This document shows positions 37,245-47,258 of a DNA stretch of 64,000 nucleotides, piece by piece. Every line of letters begins with the position of its first letter. Position 1 is the first letter of the stretch. Origin of the DNA: Gemella haemolysans (GTDB lineage Bacteria; Bacillota; Bacilli; Staphylococcales; Gemellaceae); NCBI RefSeq assembly GCF_901873445.1, contig NZ_CABFLN010000042.1:1-64000 (forward strand). Reading direction: 5' to 3'. Position numbers and translations under genes: made by a program. The notes under the pieces are model-generated. The model did not search any database, was not told the origin of the DNA, and was given only the letters and a program-made list of their open reading frames with translations.

Positions 37245-38351
37245 ATGAAGAGAATGTTGATATGCATCTCCACTTTAGGATCGGGAGGAGCAGAAAAATC
37301 ATTAGTAAATTTTATTAGTGAGTATAAGAAGAGTTACGATATATCATTATTGGTATTTAGTGAAAGAAATAATTACTATTCAAAGTTCCTACAAGAAATA
37401 CCAATAGACTATGTAATTAAAAAGAATGTTCATTTATTTACACAAAAGATTGTAAATAAGTTATTTAAATATATACCTTCAAGTATTCTGTATAGAGTAG
37501 TGATGAATAATTCTATATATAGGAATCAAAAGTTTGATATAGAATTTGCATACTTGGAAGGAAGAGCAACTAAAATTATTTCAGGATCTAATAATAAGAA
37601 TAGTAAGAAATATGCATATATTCACTGTGATTTTTTAAAACATTGGCATTCTAAAAATAGATTTATATCGTATAAATCAGAATATAATAGTTATAAAAGA
37701 TTTAATAAAGTAATTTCTGTGTCACCGGAACAAAAAGAATCTTTCTTACGTGTATTTCCAAAATTAGATGTTGATGTTATTCCAAATTTTATTAATAAAG
37801 AAGAGATATTATTAAAAGGAGATGAAAAACTTAATAGCTATAATGATAGATATTTTTGTTCAGTAGGTAGATTAGAAAAAGTTAAGAACTTTAATCTTTT
37901 AATTGAAGCATTTCACAATTTTAGAAAAAAAAATCCGCTCTATAAATTGTATATATTGGGAGAAGGAAGTCAATATAGCTCGTTGTTGACACATATAAAG
38001 AAATTAAGAGAAGAAGACAATATACGTCTATTAGGATTTAAAAAAAATCCATACAAATATATAAAAAATAGTATAGGATTAATACAAAGTTCACATTCTG
38101 AGTCATTTAGTTATGTTCTAGCAGAAGCGAATATTTTAGGGATACCGACCTTATCTACAAAAACACAGGGTTCTAGTTATATGGGAAAATATTTTGATGT
38201 AATAGAAGTAGAACATAATGTAGATGCATTAGTTGAGGGAATGGTAAAACTACTTGATAAAAAAGTTTTCAATGCTCAATTTATAATAAACAACGAGGCA
38301 AAAAAACAATTTGATATGCTTTTTAAAGGAGTTTTAGGAAATTATGAATAA
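37245..38351 (+). CDS. family 4 glycosyltransferase
   Basis: This 368-residue GT-B enzyme has LGSGGAEKSLVNF at 12-24, and in the C-terminal half SVGRLEKVKNFNLLIEA, ILGEGSQYSSL and a SSHSESFSYVLAEANILGIP motif that corresponds to the EX7E region. It follows the other GT4 gene with no gap beyond its ribosome site AGGAGGAG. It is weakly similar to that gene, consistent with an old duplication or just shared fold. Confidence 0.87.
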   Translation: MKRMLICISTLGSGGAEKSLVNFISEYKKSYDISLLVFSERNNYYSKFLQEIPIDYVIKKNVHLFTQKIVNKLFKYIPSSILYRVVMNNSIYRNQKFDIEFAYLEGRATKIISGSNNKNSKKYAYIHCDFLKHWHSKNRFISYKSEYNSYKRFNKVISVSPEQKESFLRVFPKLDVDVIPNFINKEEILLKGDEKLNSYNDRYFCSVGRLEKVKNFNLLIEAFHNFRKKNPLYKLYILGEGSQYSSLLTHIKKLREEDNIRLLGFKKNPYKYIKNSIGLIQSSHSESFSYVLAEANILGIPTLSTKTQGSSYMGKYFDVIEVEHNVDALVEGMVKLLDKKVFNAQFIINNEAKKQFDMLFKGVLGNYE

Positions 38352-39453
38352 TAATGAAAAGATATATAATAGTTTATTTAATGTAATATTTGGTATATGC
38401 TTTTTAGTTTATTCTCTGAAATCTATAAATATAGGATTAGATATATCAATGTTTAAGTACTTAAATTTAAGTATATTAGGATTGTCTGTTATATTGTGGT
38501 TATTTAATATTTCTTTTTTTAAGGTTTCCTCAACAAAATTAATTGTTATAATAACATTCTTAATTTACTTATTGTTATCAATATATATTCAATTTAGTTT
38601 TTTTGATATTTTCTTTTTTCTGGTATTTTATACTTTGTTGAATAATAGTAATAAAAAATTTGCTTATTTACAAGTGACAATAATGATTCTTACGTTTATA
38701 GGTACACTAATAGCAGTGAAACTTGGATTTATTGAGAATCTATTATTTTATAGAAATGGTGATGGAGTAAGACAGACACTCGGATTTAATCACCCAAATA
38801 CTTTAGGTATGTTTGTTTATGCAATTACAATTAATTTACTAAATATAATGAATAAATCAAGATATAGACTATTGAAATATATTGTGTTATTAATATTTAA
38901 TTTATATTTTTATTATATTAGTGATTCTAGAACTGCATCACTAATCAGCTTGGGAACAATTATTATTATTGTAGTCCTAGAGTCTGTTAATTTGGATAAT
39001 AAAATTATGAATAATAAATTAATAATAGGGGGAATACTATCGTTTATCTTAGTAATTGTTGGACTTTCAACTTATTTTAGTTTTGTAGATAATTATATTG
39101 AATTAAATAAGTTGTTTACTAATAGATTATATAGTAGTTATGTGTTTATAACAGAATATGGGTTTAACTTATTAGGGGATATAATTCCAGATATTTTGAA
39201 TACAGCTACGGGTGAAGTAATTATTGATAGTGGATATATTAATTTAATATTAAGAAAAGGAATTGTATTTGCAATTATTTTCTTTATGGTTATTTTTAAT
39301 AGGATATGGAATAATAAATTCACCAATAAGGAAGGTATATTAATTTTAAGTGTTTTTTGTACTTTAATGTTTGAATCATATGGTTTTTCAATTTTTATGT
39401 TTCAAATTTTATTTTTTGATTATATAGGAAAAAGAAAGGAATATAGAGAATGA
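38344..39453 (+). CDS. wzy: Wzy-like polysaccharide polymerase
   Basis: This 369-residue polytopic membrane protein has ten or more hydrophobic segments and few conserved residues. A larger loop near 130-155 carries NLLFYRNGDGVRQTLGFNHPNTL, and an SDSRTAS motif lies near 195; both resemble O-antigen ligase/polymerase proteins. In a Wzx/Wzy pathway it links repeat units outside the membrane. It overlaps the previous gene by 8 bases and the next by 4. Assignment rests on topology, position and the HPN and SRT motifs. Confidence 0.78.
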   Translation: MNNNEKIYNSLFNVIFGICFLVYSLKSINIGLDISMFKYLNLSILGLSVILWLFNISFFKVSSTKLIVIITFLIYLLLSIYIQFSFFDIFFFLVFYTLLNNSNKKFAYLQVTIMILTFIGTLIAVKLGFIENLLFYRNGDGVRQTLGFNHPNTLGMFVYAITINLLNIMNKSRYRLLKYIVLLIFNLYFYYISDSRTASLISLGTIIIIVVLESVNLDNKIMNNKLIIGGILSFILVIVGLSTYFSFVDNYIELNKLFTNRLYSSYVFITEYGFNLLGDIIPDILNTATGEVIIDSGYINLILRKGIVFAIIFFMVIFNRIWNNKFTNKEGILILSVFCTLMFESYGFSIFMFQILFFDYIGKRKEYRE

Positions 39454-40328
39454 TGAAAATTACAGTTTTCACACCCACCTATAATAGGGGATATTTACTA
39501 GATAAATTATATGAATCTTTATTAAAACAAACAAATACAGATTTTGAATGGTTAATTATTGATGATGGATCTAATGATAACACTAGTAATATCATAAACA
39601 AATTTATAGATGATGACAAAATACGAATTAGATATTTTTATCAAGAAAACTGTGGGAAGCATAGAGCGATAAATAAAGGGTTAGATATTGCAGAAGGAGA
39701 ATTATTTTTTATTGTGGATTCAGATGATACTTTAATTCCTACTGCAATAGAGATAGTTTTAGAAAAGTATAAGTCAGTAGAAAATTATCCGGAGTTCGCA
39801 GGGATTAGTTTTAATAGGGGGTATTCAGAAAAGGAAATTGTTGGGAAAACATTTTCTTCAGAATTCATCGATTGTACTAATCTGGAAAGAGGAAAAAAAA
39901 ATATTTTGGGAGATAAATCTGAAATATATAGAACAGAGATACTAAGAAATATAAAATTTCCGGAAATTGAAGGAGAAAATTTCATGAGTGAAATTGTTTT
40001 ATGGAATGAAGTTGCTCGGCAAGGATATAAATTGAGATGGTATAATGAAATAATATATATATGTAACTATTTAGAAGATGGCTTAACTGTTAATAGGGAT
40101 AGTATATATTTAAGGAACCCAATTGCTCATAAGATGATGGTTAATGAATTGCTCCAAATAGATTTTCCAATTAAATCAAAGGTCAATACTATATATAATT
40201 ATTATAAGTTGTGGAGAGATAAAAAATCATTTATTGAGATTTCTAAAGATATAAATATTAATAAATTTATCTTAGTGATTTCTATTGTAATAGGTTTAGT
40301 TAAAAGTAAAATTAGAAGGAGAAAATAA
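39450..40328 (+). CDS. family 2 glycosyltransferase
   Basis: This 292-residue GT-A enzyme starts VFTPTYNRGYLLDKLYESL, has IIDDGSNDNT near 36-45, GKHRAINKGLDIA near 73, and the metal-binding DSDD at about 91-94. This is the standard GT2 inverting fold. The C-terminus is hydrophobic, then basic (SKIRRRK), and could touch the membrane. It is embedded in the operon with a 4-base overlap (ATGA) with wzy. Confidence 0.9.
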   Translation: MMKITVFTPTYNRGYLLDKLYESLLKQTNTDFEWLIIDDGSNDNTSNIINKFIDDDKIRIRYFYQENCGKHRAINKGLDIAEGELFFIVDSDDTLIPTAIEIVLEKYKSVENYPEFAGISFNRGYSEKEIVGKTFSSEFIDCTNLERGKKNILGDKSEIYRTEILRNIKFPEIEGENFMSEIVLWNEVARQGYKLRWYNEIIYICNYLEDGLTVNRDSIYLRNPIAHKMMVNELLQIDFPIKSKVNTIYNYYKLWRDKKSFIEISKDININKFILVISIVIGLVKSKIRRRK

Positions 40329-41381
40329 TTGAGTAATAAATATTTTATATACGAAGATTTTGGGAGTGATTCTACAGCGGCTACTAAGGCGCCTAATGAT
40401 TTGCAAGAAATTTTTCTTAATAATCAATTTGTTGATCTTTTGAAGATAAAAAAAACAAATAATAAAGTAATAAGAGCATATTATTTACTTAAAAATTCAA
40501 TTATTTCTATTCTAAAGTTAAAAAAAGGTGATATAGTAATATTTCAGTTTCCATTTGCAACAAATACAAAATTTAAAAAAATATTATTAAATATTTGTAA
40601 GATAAAAGGAGTTTATGTTATTTTCTTAATGAATGATTTAGAGTCTTTAAGGTATAATAAAGATTCAGCAAAGATAATTGATAAAGAAAAATATATTGAT
40701 TTAGCTGATGTAATAATATGTCATAATAATAGTATGAAGAATTATTTAATATCTTCTGGAATAGACTATAATAAATTAGTAGAATTAGAAATTTTTGATT
40801 ATCTAGTGGATTTAAACATAAATGAAAAAAAAGTTGTTAAGCCTACTGAAGTTACAATAGCAGGAAACCTGTCAGAAATTAAAAGTGGATACATATATGA
40901 GTTAATAAAAAAAATAAGAAATGTAAATATAAATTTATATGGTCCTAATTTTAATCCTAGAGAGAAATTAGGAGAAAATATTATATATAAAGGAAGTGTA
41001 AGTCCGGATAGGTTACCGTTGGAAATTAATGGTGATTTTGGATTAATATGGGATGGAGATAGTATTAGTACATGTTCTGGTGTAACTGGAAATTATTTAA
41101 GGTATAATAATCCACATAAAACTTCACTATTTTTAGTCTCTGGGATGCCGATAATTGTTTGGAAAAATTCTGCAATGAAAGAATTTGTTGAAAAAAAAGG
41201 TGTAGGACTTGTTATAGATGATCTTAATGATTTGGAAAACACAATTTTAAAAGTTTCAGAAGAACAATATAGTGCAATGAAACGAAATGTTGAAAGTATG
41301 TCATTACAACTAAGGAAAGGGTATTATACAACTACTGCTATTAATAAAGCACTAGATAAAATAAATAATGTTAGGAAATAG
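40329..41381 (+). CDS. galactofuranosyltransferase-like sugar transferase
   Basis: This 350-residue GT-B-like protein begins YFIYEDFGSDSTAATKAP and ends with GDFGLIWDGDS, the STCSGVTGNYLRYNNPHK block (given here by its start), LFLVSGMPIIVW and FVEKKGVGLVI. These blocks recur in proteins annotated as beta-1,6-galactofuranosyltransferases (WbbI/Gtf3 relatives). The presence of UDP-galactopyranose mutase in the same operon supports a galactofuranose donor (inference). The start is TTG at 40329, right after the previous stop codon, with AAGGAG eight bases upstream. Confidence 0.8.
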   Translation: MSNKYFIYEDFGSDSTAATKAPNDLQEIFLNNQFVDLLKIKKTNNKVIRAYYLLKNSIISILKLKKGDIVIFQFPFATNTKFKKILLNICKIKGVYVIFLMNDLESLRYNKDSAKIIDKEKYIDLADVIICHNNSMKNYLISSGIDYNKLVELEIFDYLVDLNINEKKVVKPTEVTIAGNLSEIKSGYIYELIKKIRNVNINLYGPNFNPREKLGENIIYKGSVSPDRLPLEINGDFGLIWDGDSISTCSGVTGNYLRYNNPHKTSLFLVSGMPIIVWKNSAMKEFVEKKGVGLVIDDLNDLENTILKVSEEQYSAMKRNVESMSLQLRKGYYTTTAINKALDKINNVRK

Positions 41382-41387
41382 AAAAAT

Positions 41388-42356
41388 ATGAATATAAAAC
41401 AGATACTACAAGAAAATAAGTATACAAAAAATGTATATAATAAATTGAGAGATAAAAAACATAATTATTTAGAAAATAAAAAATTTAATTATACTGGGAA
41501 ATTTATAGATAGAAAAAAAAACAGCAAAGATTTATGCATAGTATTAGCAGGATATAAAGAATTCTTATATCCCGTAGTATTAGGTAGATTAGTGAAGTTC
41601 GCTCCAAAAAATATGGATATTTGTATAATCTCATCTGGTGTTTGGTCAGAAACTTTAAATAAGATTTGTGAAGAAAATTCATGGTCTTATTTAAGTACTA
41701 AAGAAAATAATGTTTCGTTAGTGCAAAATATTGCTATAAAGTATCATTCAAAAGCTAAGTATATTTTTAAAATAGATGAGGATATTTTCTTAACTGCATA
41801 TTACTTTGAAAATTTAAAGAATGCATATAAATTAGCCCAAAAAGGAGATTTTGAACCAGGTGTGATTGCTCCGTTAATTCCAGTAAATGGGTACGGGCAT
41901 AAACGAATCTTGAGTAAGTTGGCTTTAGAAGATGTTTATTTTGAAAAATTCGGAGAAATTTCAAAACATATGGCTGGACACAATAGATTTATTGAAAGTA
42001 ATCCAGAGGTGGCTAAATTCTTCTGGGGAGAAGGAAATTATGTTCCATCAATTGATGAATTAAATGACAAATTCTCAAGAGAGAGTAAAAAGGTACAGCC
42101 ATGCCCCATTCGCTTTAGTATAGGAGCGATTATGTTCGAACGTAGCTTATGGATAGATATGGGTTATTTTAATGTTGATTTGAATGATAGTGGATTGGGG
42201 GAAGATGAAGTTCAAATTTGTTCTTATTGTAATCTTCATTCTAAACCCCTGATGGTTAGTGAAAATATTTTAGTTGGTCACTTATCTTTTGGCCCACAGA
42301 ATAAAGAAATGAACAAATTTTTCAATGAAAATAAAGATAAATTTATTGTGAAGTAG
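41388..42356 (+). CDS. glycosyltransferase-like protein
   Basis: The 322-residue protein has an N-terminal helical stretch and then a GT-A-like core. LCIVLAGYKEFLYPVVLGRL is the first strand, IFKIDEDIF contains an acidic D-x-D motif near residue 131, and IRFSIGAIMFERSLW with LGEDEVQ near 275 resembles the acceptor/base region. It looks like a glycosyltransferase of capsule loci without a named family that I can recognise. The gene starts 6 bases after its neighbour. Confidence 0.7.
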   Translation: MNIKQILQENKYTKNVYNKLRDKKHNYLENKKFNYTGKFIDRKKNSKDLCIVLAGYKEFLYPVVLGRLVKFAPKNMDICIISSGVWSETLNKICEENSWSYLSTKENNVSLVQNIAIKYHSKAKYIFKIDEDIFLTAYYFENLKNAYKLAQKGDFEPGVIAPLIPVNGYGHKRILSKLALEDVYFEKFGEISKHMAGHNRFIESNPEVAKFFWGEGNYVPSIDELNDKFSRESKKVQPCPIRFSIGAIMFERSLWIDMGYFNVDLNDSGLGEDEVQICSYCNLHSKPLMVSENILVGHLSFGPQNKEMNKFFNENKDKFIVK

Positions 42357-42365
42357 GACATAGTT

Positions 42366-43823
42366 ATGGATAAGTATAAAGTAAAATCAATAAAATATAA
42401 TTTTATTATGAATTTTATTTTAACAGTATCAAATTTTCTTTTTCCTCTCCTTACATTTCCCTATGTTTCAAGGGTTTTACAAGTAGAAGCAAATGGTAAA
42501 GTTGCATTTGTTTCATCGATTGTTTCGTACTTTATGATGATAGGTTCTTTAGGGATACCTACTTATGGAATCAGAGCAGCATCAAGAGTAAGAGATGATA
42601 AAAAGAAATTATCAATAGTTGTACAAGAATTATTGATAATTAATTTGTGCTTGGTGGCTATTGTATTGAGTTGTTATTTTGTAGCAATATTGAATGTTAA
42701 AACATTTTATGAATATAGAGAGTTATTTTATATTAATGCGGTAGGTGTATTGTTGAATGTATTAGGAATGAATTGGTTCTTTCAGGCAACGGAACAATAT
42801 GACTATATAACAACTAGATCAATAGCATTCAGAATTATCTCTATAATTTTATTATTCACATTAATTCATAATCCTTCAGATTATGTTTTATATACGGCTA
42901 TATTAGTTTTCTCAGGAGTGGGCTCTAATATATTGAATCTGAAGAGAGTTTTTAAATTTGTTAGTTTTAAAAAAATAGGTAAATACAAACTTTCGCGTCA
43001 TTTTAGACCGATTTTAGTAATGTTTGCTCAAACTCTTGTCGTTTCAATATACACTAATCTAGATACAGTAATGTTAGGTTTTATTAAAGGTAATTTTGAG
43101 GTTGGTTTATACAATGCTTCAATAAAAGTAAAAGGATTATTATTAAGTGTTGTAACATCACTAGGAAATGTTTTATTACCAAGGATGTCATATTATGTTA
43201 AAAATAATATGAAAGATAAATTTTTAATTATGATGACTAAAGCGATTAATTTCACTTTTTTAATGGCACTGCCACTTTCTATATTTTTTGTACTATGTGC
43301 CAAAGAGAGTATTTTATTACTTGCAGGACCGGAGTATCTTGGAGCGGTTTTAGGAATGCAATTTTTAGTTATAGCAGTTATACCTAACGCTTTGACTGGT
43401 GTTTTAGGAATGCAAGTCCTAATTCCATTAGAAAAAGAGAATTTTGTTCTATACTCAGTTATTGTAGGTGCAATACTTGACTTTGTTTTGAATATTATAT
43501 TTATACCGCTATATGGAGTAAGTGGAGCATCATTTTCAACAATGGTTGCAGAATTTGTTGTGTTAAGTGTACAAATATATTATACAAGAACCTATTTGTT
43601 ACAAATTAGAAATAATATTTTATCAATAAGATACATTAGTGCAACAATAATAGCCAGTATATTAATTCTACTTTTAAATAATATTGAAATTTCAAATTTT
43701 TTATTGTTTATGATAAAAGGAATAACATTTTTTGGTAGTTATTTACTTATATTATTTGTGAAAAAAGAAGAATTAATTTTAGAAAATTTTAACTTTATTA
43801 TAAAAAAATATAGGAAAAAGTGA
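42366..43823 (+). CDS. wzx: Wzx-type polysaccharide flippase
   Basis: This 485-residue MATE/MOP-superfamily membrane protein has about 14 predicted helices. The opening IKYNFIMNFILTVSNFLFPLLTFPYVSRVL is the classic start of repeat-unit flippases, and later parts include NLDTVMLGF and GNVLLPRMSYYV. It moves undecaprenyl-linked repeat units to the outer face for Wzy. It follows the glycosyltransferases as usual. A second, TacF-like paralogue is at 49199. Confidence 0.92.
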   Translation: MDKYKVKSIKYNFIMNFILTVSNFLFPLLTFPYVSRVLQVEANGKVAFVSSIVSYFMMIGSLGIPTYGIRAASRVRDDKKKLSIVVQELLIINLCLVAIVLSCYFVAILNVKTFYEYRELFYINAVGVLLNVLGMNWFFQATEQYDYITTRSIAFRIISIILLFTLIHNPSDYVLYTAILVFSGVGSNILNLKRVFKFVSFKKIGKYKLSRHFRPILVMFAQTLVVSIYTNLDTVMLGFIKGNFEVGLYNASIKVKGLLLSVVTSLGNVLLPRMSYYVKNNMKDKFLIMMTKAINFTFLMALPLSIFFVLCAKESILLLAGPEYLGAVLGMQFLVIAVIPNALTGVLGMQVLIPLEKENFVLYSVIVGAILDFVLNIIFIPLYGVSGASFSTMVAEFVVLSVQIYYTRTYLLQIRNNILSIRYISATIIASILILLLNNIEISNFLLFMIKGITFFGSYLLILFVKKEELILENFNFIIKKYRKK

Positions 43824-43941
43824 TATGAAATAATAAAGCATATAAAGAGTTAGGATGCAGTTATGTAAGATTATTTTAACATTTATTAGAGATTTGAACT
43901 TTAAAAGGAGAAGTTAATAATTAAAGGAGAAAAAGATAGAA

Positions 43942-45018
43942 ATGAAAAAAAAGATATTAGAATATGATGTGTTAAAATTTTTCGCTATTATTTTGGTAGT
44001 GTTAAGTCACAGTACATATTATAAGATAACTTCTAATTTTGGTGGATTTGATTTTGGGGGGATTGATTATCAATATTTAATTAGAGACAATAAGGTAATA
44101 ATAATTTATAAAGTTCTAGATAAATTGAAACAAATTTTGTATTATTTTCATATGCCAATGTTTATGGCATTATCAGGAACATTTTATTATTTACAAGTGA
44201 AAAATAGTAAGTGGATTAGTTTTAATATGTTATATAAGAACAAGATAAAGAGACTATTGATACCGTTCATTATATTTAGTATTTTATATACACTACCATT
44301 AAAGTATTTTTCAAATTATTTTGAAAATATTACTTTAATTAGAGCTATCAGTGGACAGGTGTTTTTATTAGGAAACTCGCACTTATGGTATTTATATGCA
44401 TTATTTATTATATTTTTATTAGCGTATTATATTTTAAGAATAGAGATTAATATATTTACTTATGTAATACTATACTTTGCACATTTTATAAGTTTTAAAA
44501 TTACACTTACATTAATCAGTGCTCCGTTGCAGTATTTCTTCTGGTTTTCATTAGGATTTTTATTTGAATCAAAGAGGGAGAAATGGAATGATAGAATATT
44601 AAAAAATAATTGGATTACTATTTTATTAGGATTTTCATTCATTATATTTGTGTTAGTATATCACTATATAAAAGGTGAATATAGATTAGTAAGTAAGTTT
44701 TTATTAGATATTCTTGCAATATTAGGATCTTTATTTGTTTATAATATATCTTTTTTAATGTCTAAGTATACTACAATAGGGAATAGCAAATTTTATAAAT
44801 TAATAGTTCTGAATGGATTAGGAATTTATATTTTTTCAGATACACTTAATTATTTTATATTACATATCATATATTTATTCGGGGGAGATTTTATGTTTTC
44901 ACCAGTAGGCGTAGTAAGTTTAGTTGTAATACGATTTGTTGTTACATTATTTGGTGGATTACTTATAACAATAATATTCAAGATGGTATTTAAAAATTAT
45001 AATTGGTTAGTAAATTAA
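43942..45018 (+). CDS. membrane O-acyltransferase (Acyl_transf_3)
   Basis: The 358-residue protein has about ten membrane helices and the acyltransferase-3 signature. EYDVLKFFAIILVVLSHS carries the catalytic-type His near residue 24, FHMPMFMALSG lies near 75 and KRLLIPFIIFS near 103. Such enzymes add acetyl (or other acyl) groups to capsule sugars. It is preceded by a 118-base gap without a terminator, the longest gap inside the operon, and has AAAGGAG as ribosome site. Confidence 0.87.
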   Translation: MKKKILEYDVLKFFAIILVVLSHSTYYKITSNFGGFDFGGIDYQYLIRDNKVIIIYKVLDKLKQILYYFHMPMFMALSGTFYYLQVKNSKWISFNMLYKNKIKRLLIPFIIFSILYTLPLKYFSNYFENITLIRAISGQVFLLGNSHLWYLYALFIIFLLAYYILRIEINIFTYVILYFAHFISFKITLTLISAPLQYFFWFSLGFLFESKREKWNDRILKNNWITILLGFSFIIFVLVYHYIKGEYRLVSKFLLDILAILGSLFVYNISFLMSKYTTIGNSKFYKLIVLNGLGIYIFSDTLNYFILHIIYLFGGDFMFSPVGVVSLVVIRFVVTLFGGLLITIIFKMVFKNYNWLVN

Positions 45019-45055
45019 AGATAAGATTAAAAAAAATGACAATTAGGAGGAACAT

Positions 45056-46159
45056 ATGTACGATTATTTAATAGTAGGAGCTGGATTGTCAGGTGCAATT
45101 TTTGCTCATGAAGCAACAAAACAAGGAAAAAAAGTAAAGGTAATAGATAAACGTGATCACATCGGTGGAAACATCTATTGTGAGAATGTTGAAGGAATCA
45201 ACGTTCATAAATATGGTGCACATATTTTCCATACTTCTAACAAAGAAGTTTGGGATTATGTGAATCAGTTTGCTGAGTTTAACAACTATATTAACTCACC
45301 AGTGGCAAACTACAAAGGTAAATTATACAATCTACCTTTCAATATGAATACTTTCTATGGATTATGGGGAACTAAAACTCCTGCAGAAGTAAAAGCTAAA
45401 ATCGCTGAACAAACAGCTCATCTACAAGATAGTGAACCTAAAAACCTAGAAGAACAAGCTATCAAACTTATTGGTACTGATGTATACGAAACTTTAATTA
45501 AAGGTTATACAGAAAAACAATGGGGACGTAGTGCAACTGAACTACCACCATTTATCATTAAACGCCTTCCAGTACGTTTTACATTCGATAACAACTACTT
45601 CAACGATAGATACCAAGGTATTCCAATCGGTGGATATAATGTTATTATTGAAAACATGTTAAAAGGTATCGAAGTAGAACTAAATGTAGACTTCTTTGAG
45701 AATCGTGGAGAGTTAGAAGCAAGTGCGAAAAAAGTGGTATTCACAGGAATGATTGATCAATACTTCGATTACAAACACGGAGAATTAGAATACAGAAGTC
45801 TTCGCTTTGAACACGAAGTACTAGATGAAGAAAATTACCAAGGTAATGCTGTAGTGAACTACACAGAACGCGAAGTTCCTTATACTCGTATTATCGAGCA
45901 CAAACACTTCGAAAAAGGTACTCAAGAAAAAACAGTTATTACGCGTGAGTACTCAGTAGATTGGAAACGTGGGGATGAACCATACTACCCAATTAATGAT
46001 GCTAAAAATAATGAAATGTATCAAAAATATTTAGAAGAAGTAAAAGGTAAAAATGTTATTTTCTGTGGACGTCTTGCAGACTATAAATATTATGATATGC
46101 ACATAGTAATCGAAAGAGCTCTTAATGTAGTAAGAGAGGAATTAGGTAATAATGACTAA
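45056..46159 (+). CDS. glf: UDP-galactopyranose mutase
   Basis: This 367-residue FAD enzyme interconverts UDP-galactopyranose and UDP-galactofuranose. It has the dinucleotide-binding VGAGLSGAIFAHEA, IGGNIY, the GAHIFHTS motif (His of the active site), GYTEKQWGR with the substrate-binding region, and RLADYKYYDM at the C-terminus. Its codon use seems richer in C-ending codons than the AT-rich glycosyltransferase genes around it, closer to the core cpsA-D genes. It provides the donor for the galactofuranosyltransferase-like protein at 40329. Confidence 0.96.
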   Translation: MYDYLIVGAGLSGAIFAHEATKQGKKVKVIDKRDHIGGNIYCENVEGINVHKYGAHIFHTSNKEVWDYVNQFAEFNNYINSPVANYKGKLYNLPFNMNTFYGLWGTKTPAEVKAKIAEQTAHLQDSEPKNLEEQAIKLIGTDVYETLIKGYTEKQWGRSATELPPFIIKRLPVRFTFDNNYFNDRYQGIPIGGYNVIIENMLKGIEVELNVDFFENRGELEASAKKVVFTGMIDQYFDYKHGELEYRSLRFEHEVLDEENYQGNAVVNYTEREVPYTRIIEHKHFEKGTQEKTVITREYSVDWKRGDEPYYPINDAKNNEMYQKYLEEVKGKNVIFCGRLADYKYYDMHIVIERALNVVREELGNND

Positions 46160-47174
46160 AAATAGAATAAACTGGATAGATTTTGGGAAAGGATTCGCAA
46201 TATTTCTAGTAGTTGTAGGTCATGTATTTACTGGTTTATTTGATTCTGGAAAATTTACAAGTGATGCCAAATGGTTATCCATAGTTATTGCATTTATATA
46301 TATTTTCCATATTCCAGTGTTCTTTGCGTTATCAGGATATTTTTTCAAATCTGTAGAAAATTTTAAAGAGTATTATTACTATATGAAGAAGAAAACGATA
46401 GTATTAGGATTACCGTATGTATTTTATTCTATAATTCATTATGTATTACAAAAAATAGCGGGGGGAGCAGTGCGTGTTCCCACTACATTGTTTAATTTGA
46501 TAAATATTTATAAAGAACCATTAGGAGTCGTATGGTATTTGTATACATTATGGGCCCTATATTTAGTATATGGATTCTTATCAATATTTATAAGGAACAA
46601 AAATCATCTTTTTATGATTAGTATACTTGGATATATAATTACATTAGTATATATGTCAGAAATATTTTTTGTAAAAAAAGTTCTAGCATGGGGAGTGATT
46701 TTTATGTTAGGTTTTGTATTGAAAACAGTTAAGTTTAATGATATTAGATTTAGAAACATAATTCTACTGGGAACTATATTTAATATCGTATATATTTATA
46801 TAATGTATATTTCATTCAATATAGATGGTAAAATAATAACGGATTATAATTATCCTAGATGGTGGATTATTGGATATATAGCTAATGTTATCTTAGCATT
46901 TATAATTTTTCCAAAAACAGAAAAAATATCTCAAAACATTTTTAGGTATTTTAGTAAATACGGGGGAATTAGTATAGGGATTCTAATTTTCCATTCGCCT
47001 ATTAGTAGTATGATAAGAATAGTCTTGTTAAAAATGGGGATTTTCAATATATATATACATATAATTTTAGGTGTGGTATTAAGTTGGTATTTGGCAATTC
47101 TATTAACCAAGCTTTTTAGGAAAATTAAATATTTGGATATTATTTTTATACCACAAAAATATCTCAAGTTTTAA
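46152..47174 (+). CDS. membrane acyltransferase, fucose-4-O-acetylase-like
   Basis: This 340-residue protein of the Acyl_transf_3 family has about ten hydrophobic helices. It contains NWIDFGKGFAIFLVVVGHVF with the conserved His near residue 23, FHIPVFFALSGYFFKS near 57 and LGLPYVFYS near 88. It overlaps glf by 8 bases and is the last gene of the capsule operon. It is a second O-acylation function beside the gene at 43942; which sugar each modifies is unknown. Confidence 0.86.
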   Translation: MTKNRINWIDFGKGFAIFLVVVGHVFTGLFDSGKFTSDAKWLSIVIAFIYIFHIPVFFALSGYFFKSVENFKEYYYYMKKKTIVLGLPYVFYSIIHYVLQKIAGGAVRVPTTLFNLINIYKEPLGVVWYLYTLWALYLVYGFLSIFIRNKNHLFMISILGYIITLVYMSEIFFVKKVLAWGVIFMLGFVLKTVKFNDIRFRNIILLGTIFNIVYIYIMYISFNIDGKIITDYNYPRWWIIGYIANVILAFIIFPKTEKISQNIFRYFSKYGGISIGILIFHSPISSMIRIVLLKMGIFNIYIHIILGVVLSWYLAILLTKLFRKIKYLDIIFIPQKYLKF

Positions 47175-47215
47175 ATTTTGATTTTATGAATAATATTTTA
47201 AAGTTTAACATAGTT

Positions 47216-47257
47216 AAAAACTGCAATACTTGAAGTTGAACAAGTATTGCAGTTTTT
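47216..47257. terminator. bidirectional terminator ending capsule operon and tarIJ
   Basis: A perfect 17-bp stem (47216-47232 with 47241-47257), with A5 on the left and T5 on the right, lies between the converging acyltransferase and tarJ genes. Confidence 0.9.
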
Positions 47258-47258
47258 G